Shown here in pieces: positions 28,721 through 37,503 of a stretch of 64,000 bases of DNA; position 1 is the stretch's first letter; the number at the start of each line of letters is the position of its first letter. The notes under the pieces are model-generated. The model was given only the letters and a program-made list of their open reading frames with translations, was not told the origin of the DNA and did no database searches. The translations under genes were made by a program, and so were the position numbers. Source of the stretch: Pseudomonadota bacterium (lineage in GTDB: Bacteria; Desulfobacterota; Desulfobulbia; Desulfobulbales; JAGXFP01); NCBI GenBank assembly GCA_018814305.1, contig JAHJAA010000020.1, positions 1-64,000 of the forward strand, given 5' to 3'.

Positions 28721-29131
28721 CTATTCTGGACGGCCGATCTGCCCAGGACCCGGCGCAGAAAGACCATACTTTTCAACTTCAAGAGTAATCCTTTCACGGG
28801 ATGCCAATTGATCCCGGGTATGAGTCAATTGATCCCTTTCGGAAATCAACGCATTGCCACGAACAGATTCATCGGAGAGATCCTTGAGTCCATGACGAAT
28901 CTGCCAACCCATCCACGCACCCGCGGTAAGTCCCAGCACAAGACAAACAACCACCAGAACCCCACCCATTTTATGAAAAAGATGGGCGTTCCAAAGCGAT
29001 TCACCCGTTCTCCCAGGGGAATACACCCTGCCGGAAACGGGAAAAGTCTTATTTCGATAGGGCCTACCGGCTAAACCAAAACCGTTGCGGCTCGTAATTT
29101 GGCGCTGCGCGCCCTTGGGTTTTCTCGGCAT
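28721..29131 (-). CDS. ftsL: Cell division protein FtsL (putative)
   Basis: A 136-residue bitopic protein between rsmH and ftsI, the canonical ftsL position. A basic cytoplasmic tail of about 50 residues is followed by one hydrophobic span (GGVLVVVCLVLGLTAGAWMG, about 56-75) and a heptad-type coiled coil rich in Leu, Asp and Arg (ISERDQLTHTRDQLASRERI). FtsL sequences are poorly conserved, so the call rests on topology and context. The annotated start overlaps rsmH by 61 bases; a later non-ATG start is possible. Confidence 0.8.
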   Translation of the reverse strand: MPRKPKGAQRQITSRNGFGLAGRPYRNKTFPVSGRVYSPGRTGESLWNAHLFHKMGGVLVVVCLVLGLTAGAWMGWQIRHGLKDLSDESVRGNALISERDQLTHTRDQLASRERITLEVEKYGLSAPGPGQIGRPE

Positions 29132-29994
29132 TCGTCCTCCGTTGGGATCACCGGTTTTTTGGTTACAACCTTCAACCGTTGATTCCCGTTAAAAAACCGC
29201 TTCACCAACCGATCTTCCAACGAGTGAAATGAAATAACGCAAAACCGGCCACCGGGTACCAGTAACTCACTGCCGTCAGCCAGGACCCGGAGCAAATTAT
29301 CAAATTCCTGATTCACTGCGATCCTCAGGGCCTGAAATACCAAGGTCGCCACGTGGATCTTTTTGGGATGGAAGCGTCGAGGCACCGCCTGTTCGATAAT
29401 CCGAACCAGTTGCCCCGTGGTCTTCAACGGTTGAGCGCTCCTGGCCTCCACCACCGCTGCTGCAATCTTCCGGGCCTGACGCTCTTCTCCATAATAATAG
29501 AAGAGATCCGCCAGATCCGCCTCGGAGGAAGTATTCAATATATGGGCGGCAGTAGTCTCCCGCCGGTCATCCATTCTCATATCAAGGGGTTCATCCCCCC
29601 TGAAACTGAAACCACGTTCCCCCCCATCCAGTTGCAATGAAGAGAGGCCCAGATCAAGAAGAATCCCGTCAACCTTATCAATCCCGACTCCAGCAAGGGC
29701 TTCTTTGATCTCAGCAAAGTTCTTGCGCAAAAAAACAACCCGTTTGCCAAACCGGGCAAGGTGAGTCCTGGCAAGCTCCAAGGCCTTTCCATCCCAGTCA
29801 AAACCGACCAGTTTCCCGTCCGGTTCGCTCTCCATCAAAATTCGTTCGGCATGCCCACCAAGCCCAAGATTACAATCTACGTAAATCCCACCGTTCCCAG
29901 GGGAAAGGAGGGTCATCACCTGGTTGACCAGTACTGGAACATGGGACGGTTCGTACCCCTCTCTGTCAGCCATTTGGGATTCAGAAGAGTCCAT
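29071..29994 (-). CDS. rsmH: 16S rRNA (cytosine(1402)-N4)-methyltransferase RsmH
   Basis: RsmH (MraW) methylates C1402 of 16S rRNA in the decoding centre using SAM. The 307-residue protein shows HVPVLVNQVMTLL at the N-terminus, the SAM loop VDCNLGLGGHAERIL, GILLDLGLSSLQLD, the inserted domain with DMRMDDR, and the C-terminal ISFHSLEDRLVKRFF and NPRARSAKLRAA motifs. It overlaps mraZ by 14 bases. The start may be the ATG seven codons downstream. Confidence 0.96.
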   Translation of the reverse strand: MDSSESQMADREGYEPSHVPVLVNQVMTLLSPGNGGIYVDCNLGLGGHAERILMESEPDGKLVGFDWDGKALELARTHLARFGKRVVFLRKNFAEIKEALAGVGIDKVDGILLDLGLSSLQLDGGERGFSFRGDEPLDMRMDDRRETTAAHILNTSSEADLADLFYYYGEERQARKIAAAVVEARSAQPLKTTGQLVRIIEQAVPRRFHPKKIHVATLVFQALRIAVNQEFDNLLRVLADGSELLVPGGRFCVISFHSLEDRLVKRFFNGNQRLKVVTKKPVIPTEDECRENPRARSAKLRAATVLV

Positions 29995-30466
29995 TTTCCA
30001 ACAGATTCAGTTCAAAGGCATCGAAATCCTCAGGGGAAGGACGACTCTCCTCTTCCCAGGTTACCCGGTCCCAGATTTCAAAATAGGTGATCATACCACT
30101 GACCAGAACTTCTTTCCGGATCCCGCAATCATCACGCATTTTCGGGGGCAGCAGGATCCGCCCCTGCCGATCAGGCTGGCATTCCACCACCCCCCCGACC
30201 ATGAATCGGACCATTCGGATGGTGTCCGGCTGTTTTTTCCCGGTGGCCATCAGATTCATTTCCATTTCTTCCCAGCGGGCCAGGGGATAGGCCTTGAGAC
30301 AGTGGCGCCACGGGAAGACCATTAACCGCTCATCGCCATACTGATGGCGCAGGACCTCTCGAAACCTGGTTGGAATATTCAACCGGCCCTTACCGTCCAG
30401 ACTATGATCGGAGCGTCCTCGAAAATGATACACCGGGACCCGCCCTTCGCCGCCATCTACCACCAT
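29981..30466 (-). CDS. mraZ: Transcriptional regulator MraZ
   Basis: MraZ is the double-AbrB-fold repressor of the dcw operon. The first domain contains DHSLDGKGRLNIPTRFRE and the second contains CQPDRQGRILLPPKMRD, the two DxxGR repeats that bind DNA. I chose the ATG at 30466 because TAGGGG lies 5 bases upstream; a GTG two codons earlier is possible. The N-terminus is about 15 residues longer than most MraZ. Tandem TGGGN-type repeats just upstream suggest autoregulation. Confidence 0.95.
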   Translation of the reverse strand: MVVDGGEGRVPVYHFRGRSDHSLDGKGRLNIPTRFREVLRHQYGDERLMVFPWRHCLKAYPLARWEEMEMNLMATGKKQPDTIRMVRFMVGGVVECQPDRQGRILLPPKMRDDCGIRKEVLVSGMITYFEIWDRVTWEEESRPSPEDFDAFELNLLENGLF

Positions 30467-30477
30467 CAACACCCCTA

Positions 30478-30502
30478 CACCAATTTAACCCACTTCACCC
30501 CA
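30478..30502 (-). promoter_or_regulatory. MraZ-box operator (three 10-bp-spaced repeats)
   Basis: On the minus strand TGGGG (30498-30502), TGGGT (30488-30492) and TGGTG (30478-30482) repeat every 10 bases, each pair separated by 5 bases. This is the known MraZ operator layout (TGGGN repeats with 5-base spacers). The repeats lie between the dcw promoter and mraZ, consistent with repression by MraZ. Confidence 0.75.
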
Positions 30503-30513
30503 CAATACTCTGA

Positions 30514-30543
30514 GTTATATCGATGCGCACCCGGCGGTGTCAA
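30514..30543 (-). promoter_or_regulatory. Sigma70 promoter of the dcw cluster
   Basis: On the minus strand a perfect TTGACA (30538-30543) is followed after 18 bases by TATAAC (30514-30519). The predicted start near 30507 is directly ahead of the MraZ operator repeats. Confidence 0.75.
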
Positions 30544-30572
30544 GAAATTTCGCGATTACAACATCTTTTTCC

Positions 30573-30601
30573 TTGCGTTGAAGCGACAGGCACAATATTA
30601 T
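30573..30601 (+). promoter_or_regulatory. Possible sigma70 promoter for typA
   Basis: TTGCGT (30573-30578) and TATTAT (30596-30601) are 17 bases apart on the plus strand, divergent from the dcw promoter. The leader to typA would be about 255 bases and contains nothing else I can name. Confidence 0.4.
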
Positions 30602-30862
30602 CACCGATTTCGCTACGGTCGGATTGCCCCCATCGAGCGGAGTTGTGTACCCCTTTTTTTTCCAACGCGCCTCTCCGGAAATTCAATTTCTTGTTTGCGA
30701 CCAGGGAACGAAAAAACTAAAAAAACGCACTCACAACAAGAAGTTGTGGATGCTCTTCATTTTCCATCTGCCCCAAAATCGGGGAAGCTGTTGCGGTAAC
30801 ATTTTTCAAAACAAGGATCAATACCGTAGCACCGGTTACACCTTTTACCCAGGAACAAAACA

Positions 30863-32638
30863 ATGAGACAGGATCAGATCAGAAACGTGGCAATTATCGC
30901 CCATGTCGACCACGGCAAGACCACCTTGGTGGATCAACTCTTCAGGCAAAGTGGGGTCTTCCGCTCCAACCAGGAAGTTGCCGAGCGACTGATGGACTCC
31001 ATGGATCTGGAAAAAGAACGCGGCATCACCATTACTTCCAAAAACGGCTCCTTCATCTTCCATGACCATTGGATCAATATTATTGATACCCCGGGCCATG
31101 CCGACTTCGGTGGACAGGTCGAACGGGTCTTGCGGATGGCCGACGGCTGCCTCCTCTTGGTCGATGCCCAGGAAGGCCCAATGCCCCAGACCTATTTCGT
31201 ATTGAAAAAGGCCCTGGCCGTAGGGTTACCGGTTATCGTGGTCATTAATAAAATCGACAAACCCGCCGCCCGCTGCGAGTGGGTGGTTGATCAGGTCTTT
31301 GATCTGTTCGTCAAACTGAACGCCCCGGATGACATCCTGGACTTCCCGGTGGTCTACGCCTCAGCCAAGCAGGGCATCTCCACCTATAATCTGGCCCAGC
31401 CCGGTACCAATATGGAACCAATCTGCCGGATGATCGTTGAATACATCCCTGCCCCGGCCGGCTCACCGATGAACCCTTTGCAGATGCAGGTCAACACCCT
31501 GGACTATTCCCAGTATCTCGGACGCCTGGGCATCGGCAAAGTGGTCAACGGCACCCTGCGCATCAATGAAAACATCGTCTGCGCCCGGCGGGACGGCACC
31601 ATGACCCCGGTCCGGATCGCCAAAATCTTCCGCTTTGAAGCGGACCAGAAGGTCGCCACTGATTCCGCCACCACAGGTGAAATCGTGGCCGTGGCTGGTC
31701 TCCAGGACATCACCGTTGGGGTCACCTTTACCGACCCGATCAACCCGTCCCCGCTTCCCCTGATTGACATTGACCCACCGACCATCTCAATGAACTTCAT
31801 CCCCAACGATTCTCCTTTTGCAGGCAAGGAAGGGAAATTCGTCACCTCTCGTCATCTGGATGAACGCTTAAAGCGTGAGACCCTGTCCGATGTGGCCCTG
31901 CATGTTGAACCCCTCACCGAAGGGATCGGCTTCCGGGTCTCTGGTCGGGGCGAGTTACACCTCTCGATCCTGATCGAGAAGATGCGGCGCGAAGGCTATG
32001 AGGTTCAGGTCACTCGTCCCCAGGTCATCATGCGGGAAGAGGATGGTAAATTGCTGGAGCCCTACGAAGAACTGACCATTGATGTGGACGATGAATTCAA
32101 GGGAACCGTGATCGAGCGCCTCGGCAACCTCAAGGGACAGATGCAGGAGATGAGCCAGGAAAACGGCATGATCCGTTTGATTTACAAGATCCCCACCCGT
32201 GGTCTCCTCGGTTTCCGGTCCCAGTTCATGACCGATACCAAGGGCATGGGGATGATGAACTATGTCTTTGCCGGTTACGGTCCCCACGCCGGGGAAATCA
32301 CCAACCGGATCAACGGGGTCCTGGTGGCCATGAGCGAATGCGCCACCGTGGCCTACGCCCTCTTTAACCTCCAGGAACGTGGCAAACTCTTCCTGGGCCC
32401 GGGACTCAAGGTCTACAAGGGACAGATCATCGGGGAAAACTCCCGTAATTCCGACATGGTGGTCAACCCGGCCAAGGGTAAGAAACTGACCAATATGCGG
32501 GCCTCCGGCTCCGACGAAAATGTTGTTCTTACCCCGCCGATCACCATGAGCCTTGAAGAGTGTATCGCCTATATCAATGACGATGAATTGGTCGAGGTGA
32601 CACCGAACTCGATCAGACTCCGGAAGATGACAATCTGA
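30863..32638 (+). CDS. typA: Ribosome-associated GTPase TypA/BipA
   Basis: TypA is an EF-G-like translational GTPase that helps large-subunit assembly and stress adaptation. The 591-residue protein starts with NVAIIAHVDHGKTTLVDQLF (G1). It continues through ERGITITSKN (G2), DTPGHADFGGQVER (G3) and VINKIDKPAAR (G4). Domain III and the family-specific C-terminal domain follow (SRGLLGFRSQFMTDT-like sequence as TRGLLGFRSQFM, and RASGSDENVVLTPP). It is divergent from mraZ and appears to be a single-gene unit. Confidence 0.96.
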   Translation: MRQDQIRNVAIIAHVDHGKTTLVDQLFRQSGVFRSNQEVAERLMDSMDLEKERGITITSKNGSFIFHDHWINIIDTPGHADFGGQVERVLRMADGCLLLVDAQEGPMPQTYFVLKKALAVGLPVIVVINKIDKPAARCEWVVDQVFDLFVKLNAPDDILDFPVVYASAKQGISTYNLAQPGTNMEPICRMIVEYIPAPAGSPMNPLQMQVNTLDYSQYLGRLGIGKVVNGTLRINENIVCARRDGTMTPVRIAKIFRFEADQKVATDSATTGEIVAVAGLQDITVGVTFTDPINPSPLPLIDIDPPTISMNFIPNDSPFAGKEGKFVTSRHLDERLKRETLSDVALHVEPLTEGIGFRVSGRGELHLSILIEKMRREGYEVQVTRPQVIMREEDGKLLEPYEELTIDVDDEFKGTVIERLGNLKGQMQEMSQENGMIRLIYKIPTRGLLGFRSQFMTDTKGMGMMNYVFAGYGPHAGEITNRINGVLVAMSECATVAYALFNLQERGKLFLGPGLKVYKGQIIGENSRNSDMVVNPAKGKKLTNMRASGSDENVVLTPPITMSLEECIAYINDDELVEVTPNSIRLRKMTI

Positions 32639-32755
32639 TTTATGATTTATGTGACAGGGCTGAAGGTCAAACAGAGAATACGGCAACTCAATTTAATCAC
32701 TTGACCTGCCAGGCTTGTTCCAATTAATATAGCGGGACTTCAATACGATCGGCGC

Positions 32756-32795
32756 GCCCTCCTTTTTGGAAACATTGGTTTTTTAAAAGGAGGGC
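32756..32795. other. Perfect 11-bp hairpin upstream of the protease gene
   Basis: GCCCTCCTTTT (32756-32766) pairs with AAAAGGAGGGC (32785-32795) around an 18-base T-rich loop. It lies between typA and the protease. The right arm contains a free AGGAGG that the left arm would sequester, but it is about 50 bases from the protease start, too far to be its ribosome-binding site. It may be a typA terminator variant or a leader element. Confidence 0.45.
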
Positions 32796-32843
32796 TATCC
32801 CATCGATGGCCCCTTTAACCGACGAAACCGAACGAGGCACCTC

Positions 32844-35498
32844 TTGCCGGAGAGACTCTCCATTCGCAGGGCCATAATCCTCTACCTGCTCTTGGCCTTC
32901 TGCCTGCTCATGCTCCCTGGTTGCGGTGGTGGCGGGTCATCATCACCAGCTCCCGCGCCTCCTCCAGCCAACGACATTACTCCAGAGCCTGGGCCGACTC
33001 CTCTCCCTGATCCTGATCCAACCCCGCTTCCCGTGGCCCACACCCTGAGCGGAACCATCACCGCGGCCAATAATGCCATTGCCGACAGCGACGTCAACGA
33101 TCCTCTGGCACTTTACACCTCAAACAACGATCCGAATGGAGCCCAGCTCGTCACCAATCCCGGAACCATCGGCGGGTTTGCCTGCGCCAGACCGACCGGC
33201 ATCCCAGGGGACCGCTTTGAAAAGAGTTCCGATATCTTTGACCGCTATGAGATCACCATGGCCGAGGGTCAGACCGTCACCCTGACCGTCAGCGATTTCC
33301 TTGACACCGCCAAGGGTACCAATGATCTCGACCTCTATCTCTACAATGTCTCCACCACACCTCCAACCCTGGCGGCCTCCTCCCTGGGACAAAATCCCGT
33401 TGAACATCTGACCGTCCCGGCCGGGGGGACCTATCAGATTCTGGTGTACGCCTTCAAGGGCCGCTCCAACTACCTTCTAGCCATAACCATCGGGACGACC
33501 GCCAACCTTGGGCCGGTCTTTCGTCTGGAAGAGGACTTTGTCCCTGACCAGCTGGTGGTCTCCTACAGCGAAGCCCCAATGCCCAACAAATCCCTGGCCA
33601 GACTGGGCTTAAGTTCCCTCCGCGGCAACAGTTCCGGGCCGCACCTTCTCCAGCTCAAGCAAACCGGAACCGCCCGCAACAACCTCCCAGGTTTGATCGA
33701 GCCAAACCTAATCGAAAAATACCGAACTATCCGCGCGGTCATCGACCTGAGAAACCAACCGGAGATCAAAACAGCCGACCTTAATTACCGACGCCTCGCC
33801 CAGACCACTCCAGACGACCCCTACTATGACCACCAGTGGCATATCCCCCTGATCAACCTGCCCCAGGCCTGGGAGTTCACTACCGGGATCACGACCGACG
33901 TGGTGGTGGCAGTGGTCGATACCGGGATCGTGATGAATCACCCGGATCTTGTCGGTGCTATCCTGTCCACCGGATATGACTTCATTGAAGATCCCCTTTT
34001 CTCCCTGGACGGTGACGGGATCGATGATGATCCAAGTGACCCCGGTGACCACGGTGATTCCGGATTAAGCTCTTTTCACGGTACCCATGTTGCGGGCATC
34101 ATCGGTGCCGCGACCGACAACGGCAAGGGGGTGGCCGGCACTGCCTTCAATCGCGCCAAGATCATGCCGATTCGGGTTCTAGGCCTTTATGGTGGAACCA
34201 CCTATGATATTCTCCAAGGAGTACGCTATGCTGCGAGGCTCAGTAACGATTCTGGAACCATCCCGCCCCGTCCGGCAGAGATCATCAACTTGAGCCTGGG
34301 GGGACCCGGCTATTCCACCATTGAAGAGCAGACCTTTCAGGAAGTCAGCGACCTGGGCATTATCCTGGTTGCCGCTGCCGGCAACGATGCCGACACCACT
34401 CCTTACTACCCGGCAGCTTATCCCGGAGTGCTCGGGGTAAGCGCCGTTGACGCTGGCTCTCAACTCAGTTATTTCTCCAACCACGGCAGTTATATCGACC
34501 TGGCGGCACCAGGCGGAGACCTGGCCCAGGACAGGGACCATGACGGCTTCGGTGATGGAATCCTCAGCACCTCAGCCCACGATTCAATTATCAGCCCGAT
34601 CCCTGATTATTTATTCCTGCAAGGCACCTCCATGGCCTCCCCCCAGGTCGCAGGGGTAGCGGCCCTGATGAAACTTATCCACCCAGAGTTAACTCCCCTC
34701 GAGCTGGATACCGCCCTGGCCGCCGGGCAATTGACCACGGACCTTGGTCCTGCCGGTTGGGATGAAAAGTACGGTTACGGTATGATCGATGCCTTACGAG
34801 CCGTACAAACCGCCAATACCTTGGCCGGCGGTCAACCACTCCCTCCCACCCTGATCCTGACCCCCAATACCCTGAACTTCGGCCTGACCACCAACACCTT
34901 GGAATGCACCGCTGCTGCCAGCGATTCTAACGGCACCCCTTTGACCATTGCCACTGTCGTAACAGACTCCACCTGGCTCACCGTGAACGGAACCACCCTT
35001 GACCAGAATAATCTGGGGACCTACCAGGTGGTGGTGGATCGTACTGGTCTTGTCGACGGAATTTACTCCGGAACCATCACCTTCACCACAGCCACCGATA
35101 AACAGAGCACCCTGGTCGTCACCATGTTAGTCAGCACCGGCATCGGTATATTCCCAGACACCGGTACCCTCCACCTGATTCTGACCGACGAAACGACCAA
35201 GACCGTTGCCCGGACCCAAATCATAACTCCCAACGAAGGCATCTACCCCTTCTCCTTCAGCGACTTGCCCGATGGGTTCTATTCACTCAAGGCCGGATCC
35301 GACTACGATAACGACGGTGTTTTCTGCGATCCCGGTGAATCCTGCGGGGCCTATCTTACCCTGGATAATCCCCTGACTATTTCCCTTGACTCCGACCGGA
35401 TTGATCTCCATTTCTTTAACAGTTTTCAGGCCGCACCATTTGAGGCAACAATCATGCATCAAGCCGACTTGCTTAATGCAACTCCACTCGATCAATGA
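32844..35498 (+). CDS. Subtilisin-like (S8) serine protease lipoprotein
   Basis: The 884-residue protein has a signal peptide with lipobox LMLPGC (Cys27), followed by a Gly/Ser- and Pro/Asp-rich linker. A PPC-type beta domain spans about residues 130-215. The S8 catalytic domain spans about 330-655, with Asp359 (AVVDTGIVMNHPDL), His412 (FHGTHVAGIIGA) and Ser596 (QGTSMASPQVAGVAALM). A BACON-like beta domain (about 670-770) and a terminal carboxypeptidase-regulatory-like fold complete it. It is expected at the cell surface or in the periplasm. The only in-frame start is TTG at 32844, with GAGG upstream. Its stop overlaps the start region of the PrcB-like lipoprotein gene. Confidence 0.88.
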   Translation: MPERLSIRRAIILYLLLAFCLLMLPGCGGGGSSSPAPAPPPANDITPEPGPTPLPDPDPTPLPVAHTLSGTITAANNAIADSDVNDPLALYTSNNDPNGAQLVTNPGTIGGFACARPTGIPGDRFEKSSDIFDRYEITMAEGQTVTLTVSDFLDTAKGTNDLDLYLYNVSTTPPTLAASSLGQNPVEHLTVPAGGTYQILVYAFKGRSNYLLAITIGTTANLGPVFRLEEDFVPDQLVVSYSEAPMPNKSLARLGLSSLRGNSSGPHLLQLKQTGTARNNLPGLIEPNLIEKYRTIRAVIDLRNQPEIKTADLNYRRLAQTTPDDPYYDHQWHIPLINLPQAWEFTTGITTDVVVAVVDTGIVMNHPDLVGAILSTGYDFIEDPLFSLDGDGIDDDPSDPGDHGDSGLSSFHGTHVAGIIGAATDNGKGVAGTAFNRAKIMPIRVLGLYGGTTYDILQGVRYAARLSNDSGTIPPRPAEIINLSLGGPGYSTIEEQTFQEVSDLGIILVAAAGNDADTTPYYPAAYPGVLGVSAVDAGSQLSYFSNHGSYIDLAAPGGDLAQDRDHDGFGDGILSTSAHDSIISPIPDYLFLQGTSMASPQVAGVAALMKLIHPELTPLELDTALAAGQLTTDLGPAGWDEKYGYGMIDALRAVQTANTLAGGQPLPPTLILTPNTLNFGLTTNTLECTAAASDSNGTPLTIATVVTDSTWLTVNGTTLDQNNLGTYQVVVDRTGLVDGIYSGTITFTTATDKQSTLVVTMLVSTGIGIFPDTGTLHLILTDETTKTVARTQIITPNEGIYPFSFSDLPDGFYSLKAGSDYDNDGVFCDPGESCGAYLTLDNPLTISLDSDRIDLHFFNSFQAAPFEATIMHQADLLNATPLDQ

Positions 35499-35500
35499 TC

Positions 35501-36016
35501 ATGGCAACTCTTCATCCGTCAGCCCCCCTCATCTTTCTTCTGCTCCTGCTGCAGGCCGGGTGTTCGCCTGTGCTCCAAGAACCGCTCCCGGTTACGAGGC
35601 TTTGGGCTGGTCAATTCTGCCGGATATCCAATGAACCCGAGGCTCGATGGATCCGTGATCAAAAATCACTCGCCAACATCTTCGAGCGCCTCAGTCCTCC
35701 TTCCATAAGCCCGACCAGCAGCAAACCACCCATAAACGACCCGATCGATTTCACCAAGGAGTTACTGCTCTTAATCTCCATGGGTGAACAACCCACCGCC
35801 GGTTTCAGCCTTACCTCCGCTCCGACAGCCCCAATACTGACCAACGGCACGGCCCAACTTAATTTCACCTGGCACCGCCCCGATCCGACCCGGATGACGG
35901 CCCAAGTCATCACCAATCCCTGCCTGCTGGTCAAACTTCCAAACCACGGATACCGCAACCTGGAGATCATCGATCAGGATGGCAAAACCCAGTTCCAACT
36001 GCCCCTCGACCATTAA
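35501..36016 (+). CDS. PrcB-type lipoprotein, partner of the S8 protease
   Basis: A 171-residue lipoprotein with signal peptide and lipobox LLLQAGC. The C-terminal half resembles the PrcB_C domain: a pattern of DFTKELLLLISMGEQPTAGF followed by a beta-rich stretch. In Treponema denticola, PrcB is an accessory lipoprotein of the subtilisin-like protease dentilisin (PrtP). Here the gene is coupled to a subtilisin-like protease gene, which supports the same kind of complex. An ATG two codons earlier at 35495 overlaps the protease stop and is also possible. Confidence 0.7.
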   Translation: MATLHPSAPLIFLLLLLQAGCSPVLQEPLPVTRLWAGQFCRISNEPEARWIRDQKSLANIFERLSPPSISPTSSKPPINDPIDFTKELLLLISMGEQPTAGFSLTSAPTAPILTNGTAQLNFTWHRPDPTRMTAQVITNPCLLVKLPNHGYRNLEIIDQDGKTQFQLPLDH

Positions 36017-36167
36017 GCTGACCCTGGTCACCAACTTCGCTGTTTGATCAACCAACCGAAAAAAACACCAGCGGACATTCGCCAGTTATCTTGGTACTAT
36101 GGGGGCAACACCCTTTTCCAGCTCAGCAAAACCCACAGCCTGTATCGCCTGAGGAGATCAACCCATC

Positions 36168-36635
36168 ATGCCCCAACCAACCGACCCAACGACCGATTCA
36201 AAAATCGAACCGGATCTTTTCCCCCATGACCTATCCCTGCAAAGCCGCTATCCCGGTCTGCAGCTGCCCCCACCCTGTTTCATAGAATCAGGGGCGAAAA
36301 TTATCGATCACCAACCCAATAAAAGTTTGACGGTAACCTTCCCCGTCAATGAGCGCCAAACCAATCCTCTCGGCACACTCCAGGGAGGAATCCTGGCCGG
36401 ACTCTTCGACAATGCCTTTGGTCCACTCTCCTATGCCACCATGAAGAAACCCTGTGTAACCATCGATATGACCGTAAATTTTATCCGAGGGGCCAAACCA
36501 GGGGATACCATCACCATCTGCGCCGAATTTAAATCAAAAAACAAAAAAATCGTCCAGATGTATGCCGAGGCTCGAAACAGCAAGAAAAAACTCCTGGCCA
36601 CTGCCTCAAGCAACCTGATGGTTCATGGCTCATAA
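36168..36635 (+). CDS. PaaI-type hotdog-fold thioesterase
   Basis: The 155-residue protein has the hotdog segment NPLGTLQGGILAGLFDNAFG, in which the Asn and the acidic residue match catalytic positions of PaaI thioesterases. A TIDMTVNFIRGAKPGDTI strand pattern follows. It probably hydrolyses an acyl-CoA; the substrate is unknown. Its end overlaps the following gene by 11 bases. Confidence 0.8.
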   Translation: MPQPTDPTTDSKIEPDLFPHDLSLQSRYPGLQLPPPCFIESGAKIIDHQPNKSLTVTFPVNERQTNPLGTLQGGILAGLFDNAFGPLSYATMKKPCVTIDMTVNFIRGAKPGDTITICAEFKSKNKKIVQMYAEARNSKKKLLATASSNLMVHGS

Positions 36636-37239
36636 TCCCCCAATATACATGCTGTCCCAGTCTCCAGTCCTCTTTGCCGCCTGGACCGCCTGGTGTCTTT
36701 TCCACAGCCTCCTGGCCAGCCGCCGAGTTAAACGACTGTTAACCAGCCGACCGACAAGCCAAGGGTATCGAATCGGCTATGTCCTGTTTAGTTCTATAAC
36801 TTTAATGGCTCTGGTATTTTGGAATCACGCCGTGCTTGTCCCAGCGGCCCAAGGAGGCTGGCCCTGGCAATTAATTCGCCTGATCCTCGTCGGTTATGGT
36901 CTATGGATGCTGTACGCAGGAGGGAAAGCGTATGATCTCAAGGAATTTCTGGGCTTAGGTGAGTTTTCTGAAACTGCCGAGGAGACAATAACCAAAATAA
37001 AACAAGACGGCATCCTAGCCCGGGTACGTCATCCCTGGTACTCTGGGGGCATCGCGCTGGTCATTGCCTTAGGGAACACCCCACTTGACCTTATCGACTG
37101 GCGGGGGCTTCTGATCGCCTACCTCATCATCGGCTGCCTGATCGAGGAACAAAGGCTGGTCTCAGAATTAGGAGAGGTGTATCGCCGGTATCGGAGGGAG
37201 GTGCCCATGCTGTTACCACTCCATCGAAACCAACACTAA
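36625..37239 (+). CDS. Isoprenylcysteine methyltransferase-like membrane protein
   Basis: A 204-residue integral membrane protein with about five hydrophobic spans. The C-terminal GILARVRHPWYSGGIALV and the EEQRLVSELGEVYRRYRREV segment are the SAM-binding motifs of the ICMT/PEMT (NnrU-like) superfamily. It may methylate a lipid or other small membrane substrate; the family is mostly uncharacterised in bacteria. It is translationally coupled to the thioesterase upstream. Confidence 0.75.
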   Translation: MAHNPPIYMLSQSPVLFAAWTAWCLFHSLLASRRVKRLLTSRPTSQGYRIGYVLFSSITLMALVFWNHAVLVPAAQGGWPWQLIRLILVGYGLWMLYAGGKAYDLKEFLGLGEFSETAEETITKIKQDGILARVRHPWYSGGIALVIALGNTPLDLIDWRGLLIAYLIIGCLIEEQRLVSELGEVYRRYRREVPMLLPLHRNQH

Positions 37240-37503
37240 AAACCGATTAGCGGATATTTTAAGGAAAGACAGGAAAGGAGTTTAATGGGCAGGCAGGGCA
37301 GACAGAACCATGCCCCCTCTTCCACAGCGTACAAATCGAAACACCAGCCAATTAATATTAAGTCTCTGACTCCAGCAAACTAAGCGATATTTAGGGCCAT
37401 TGGGAACGTATCTGAACGGAAAACTTCCCACACAAGTCATGGCAGTAGATAATGCCTTGTGGCAAAGATTACACTTCCGAAGTATCATCATTGACTGTCT
37501 GGA

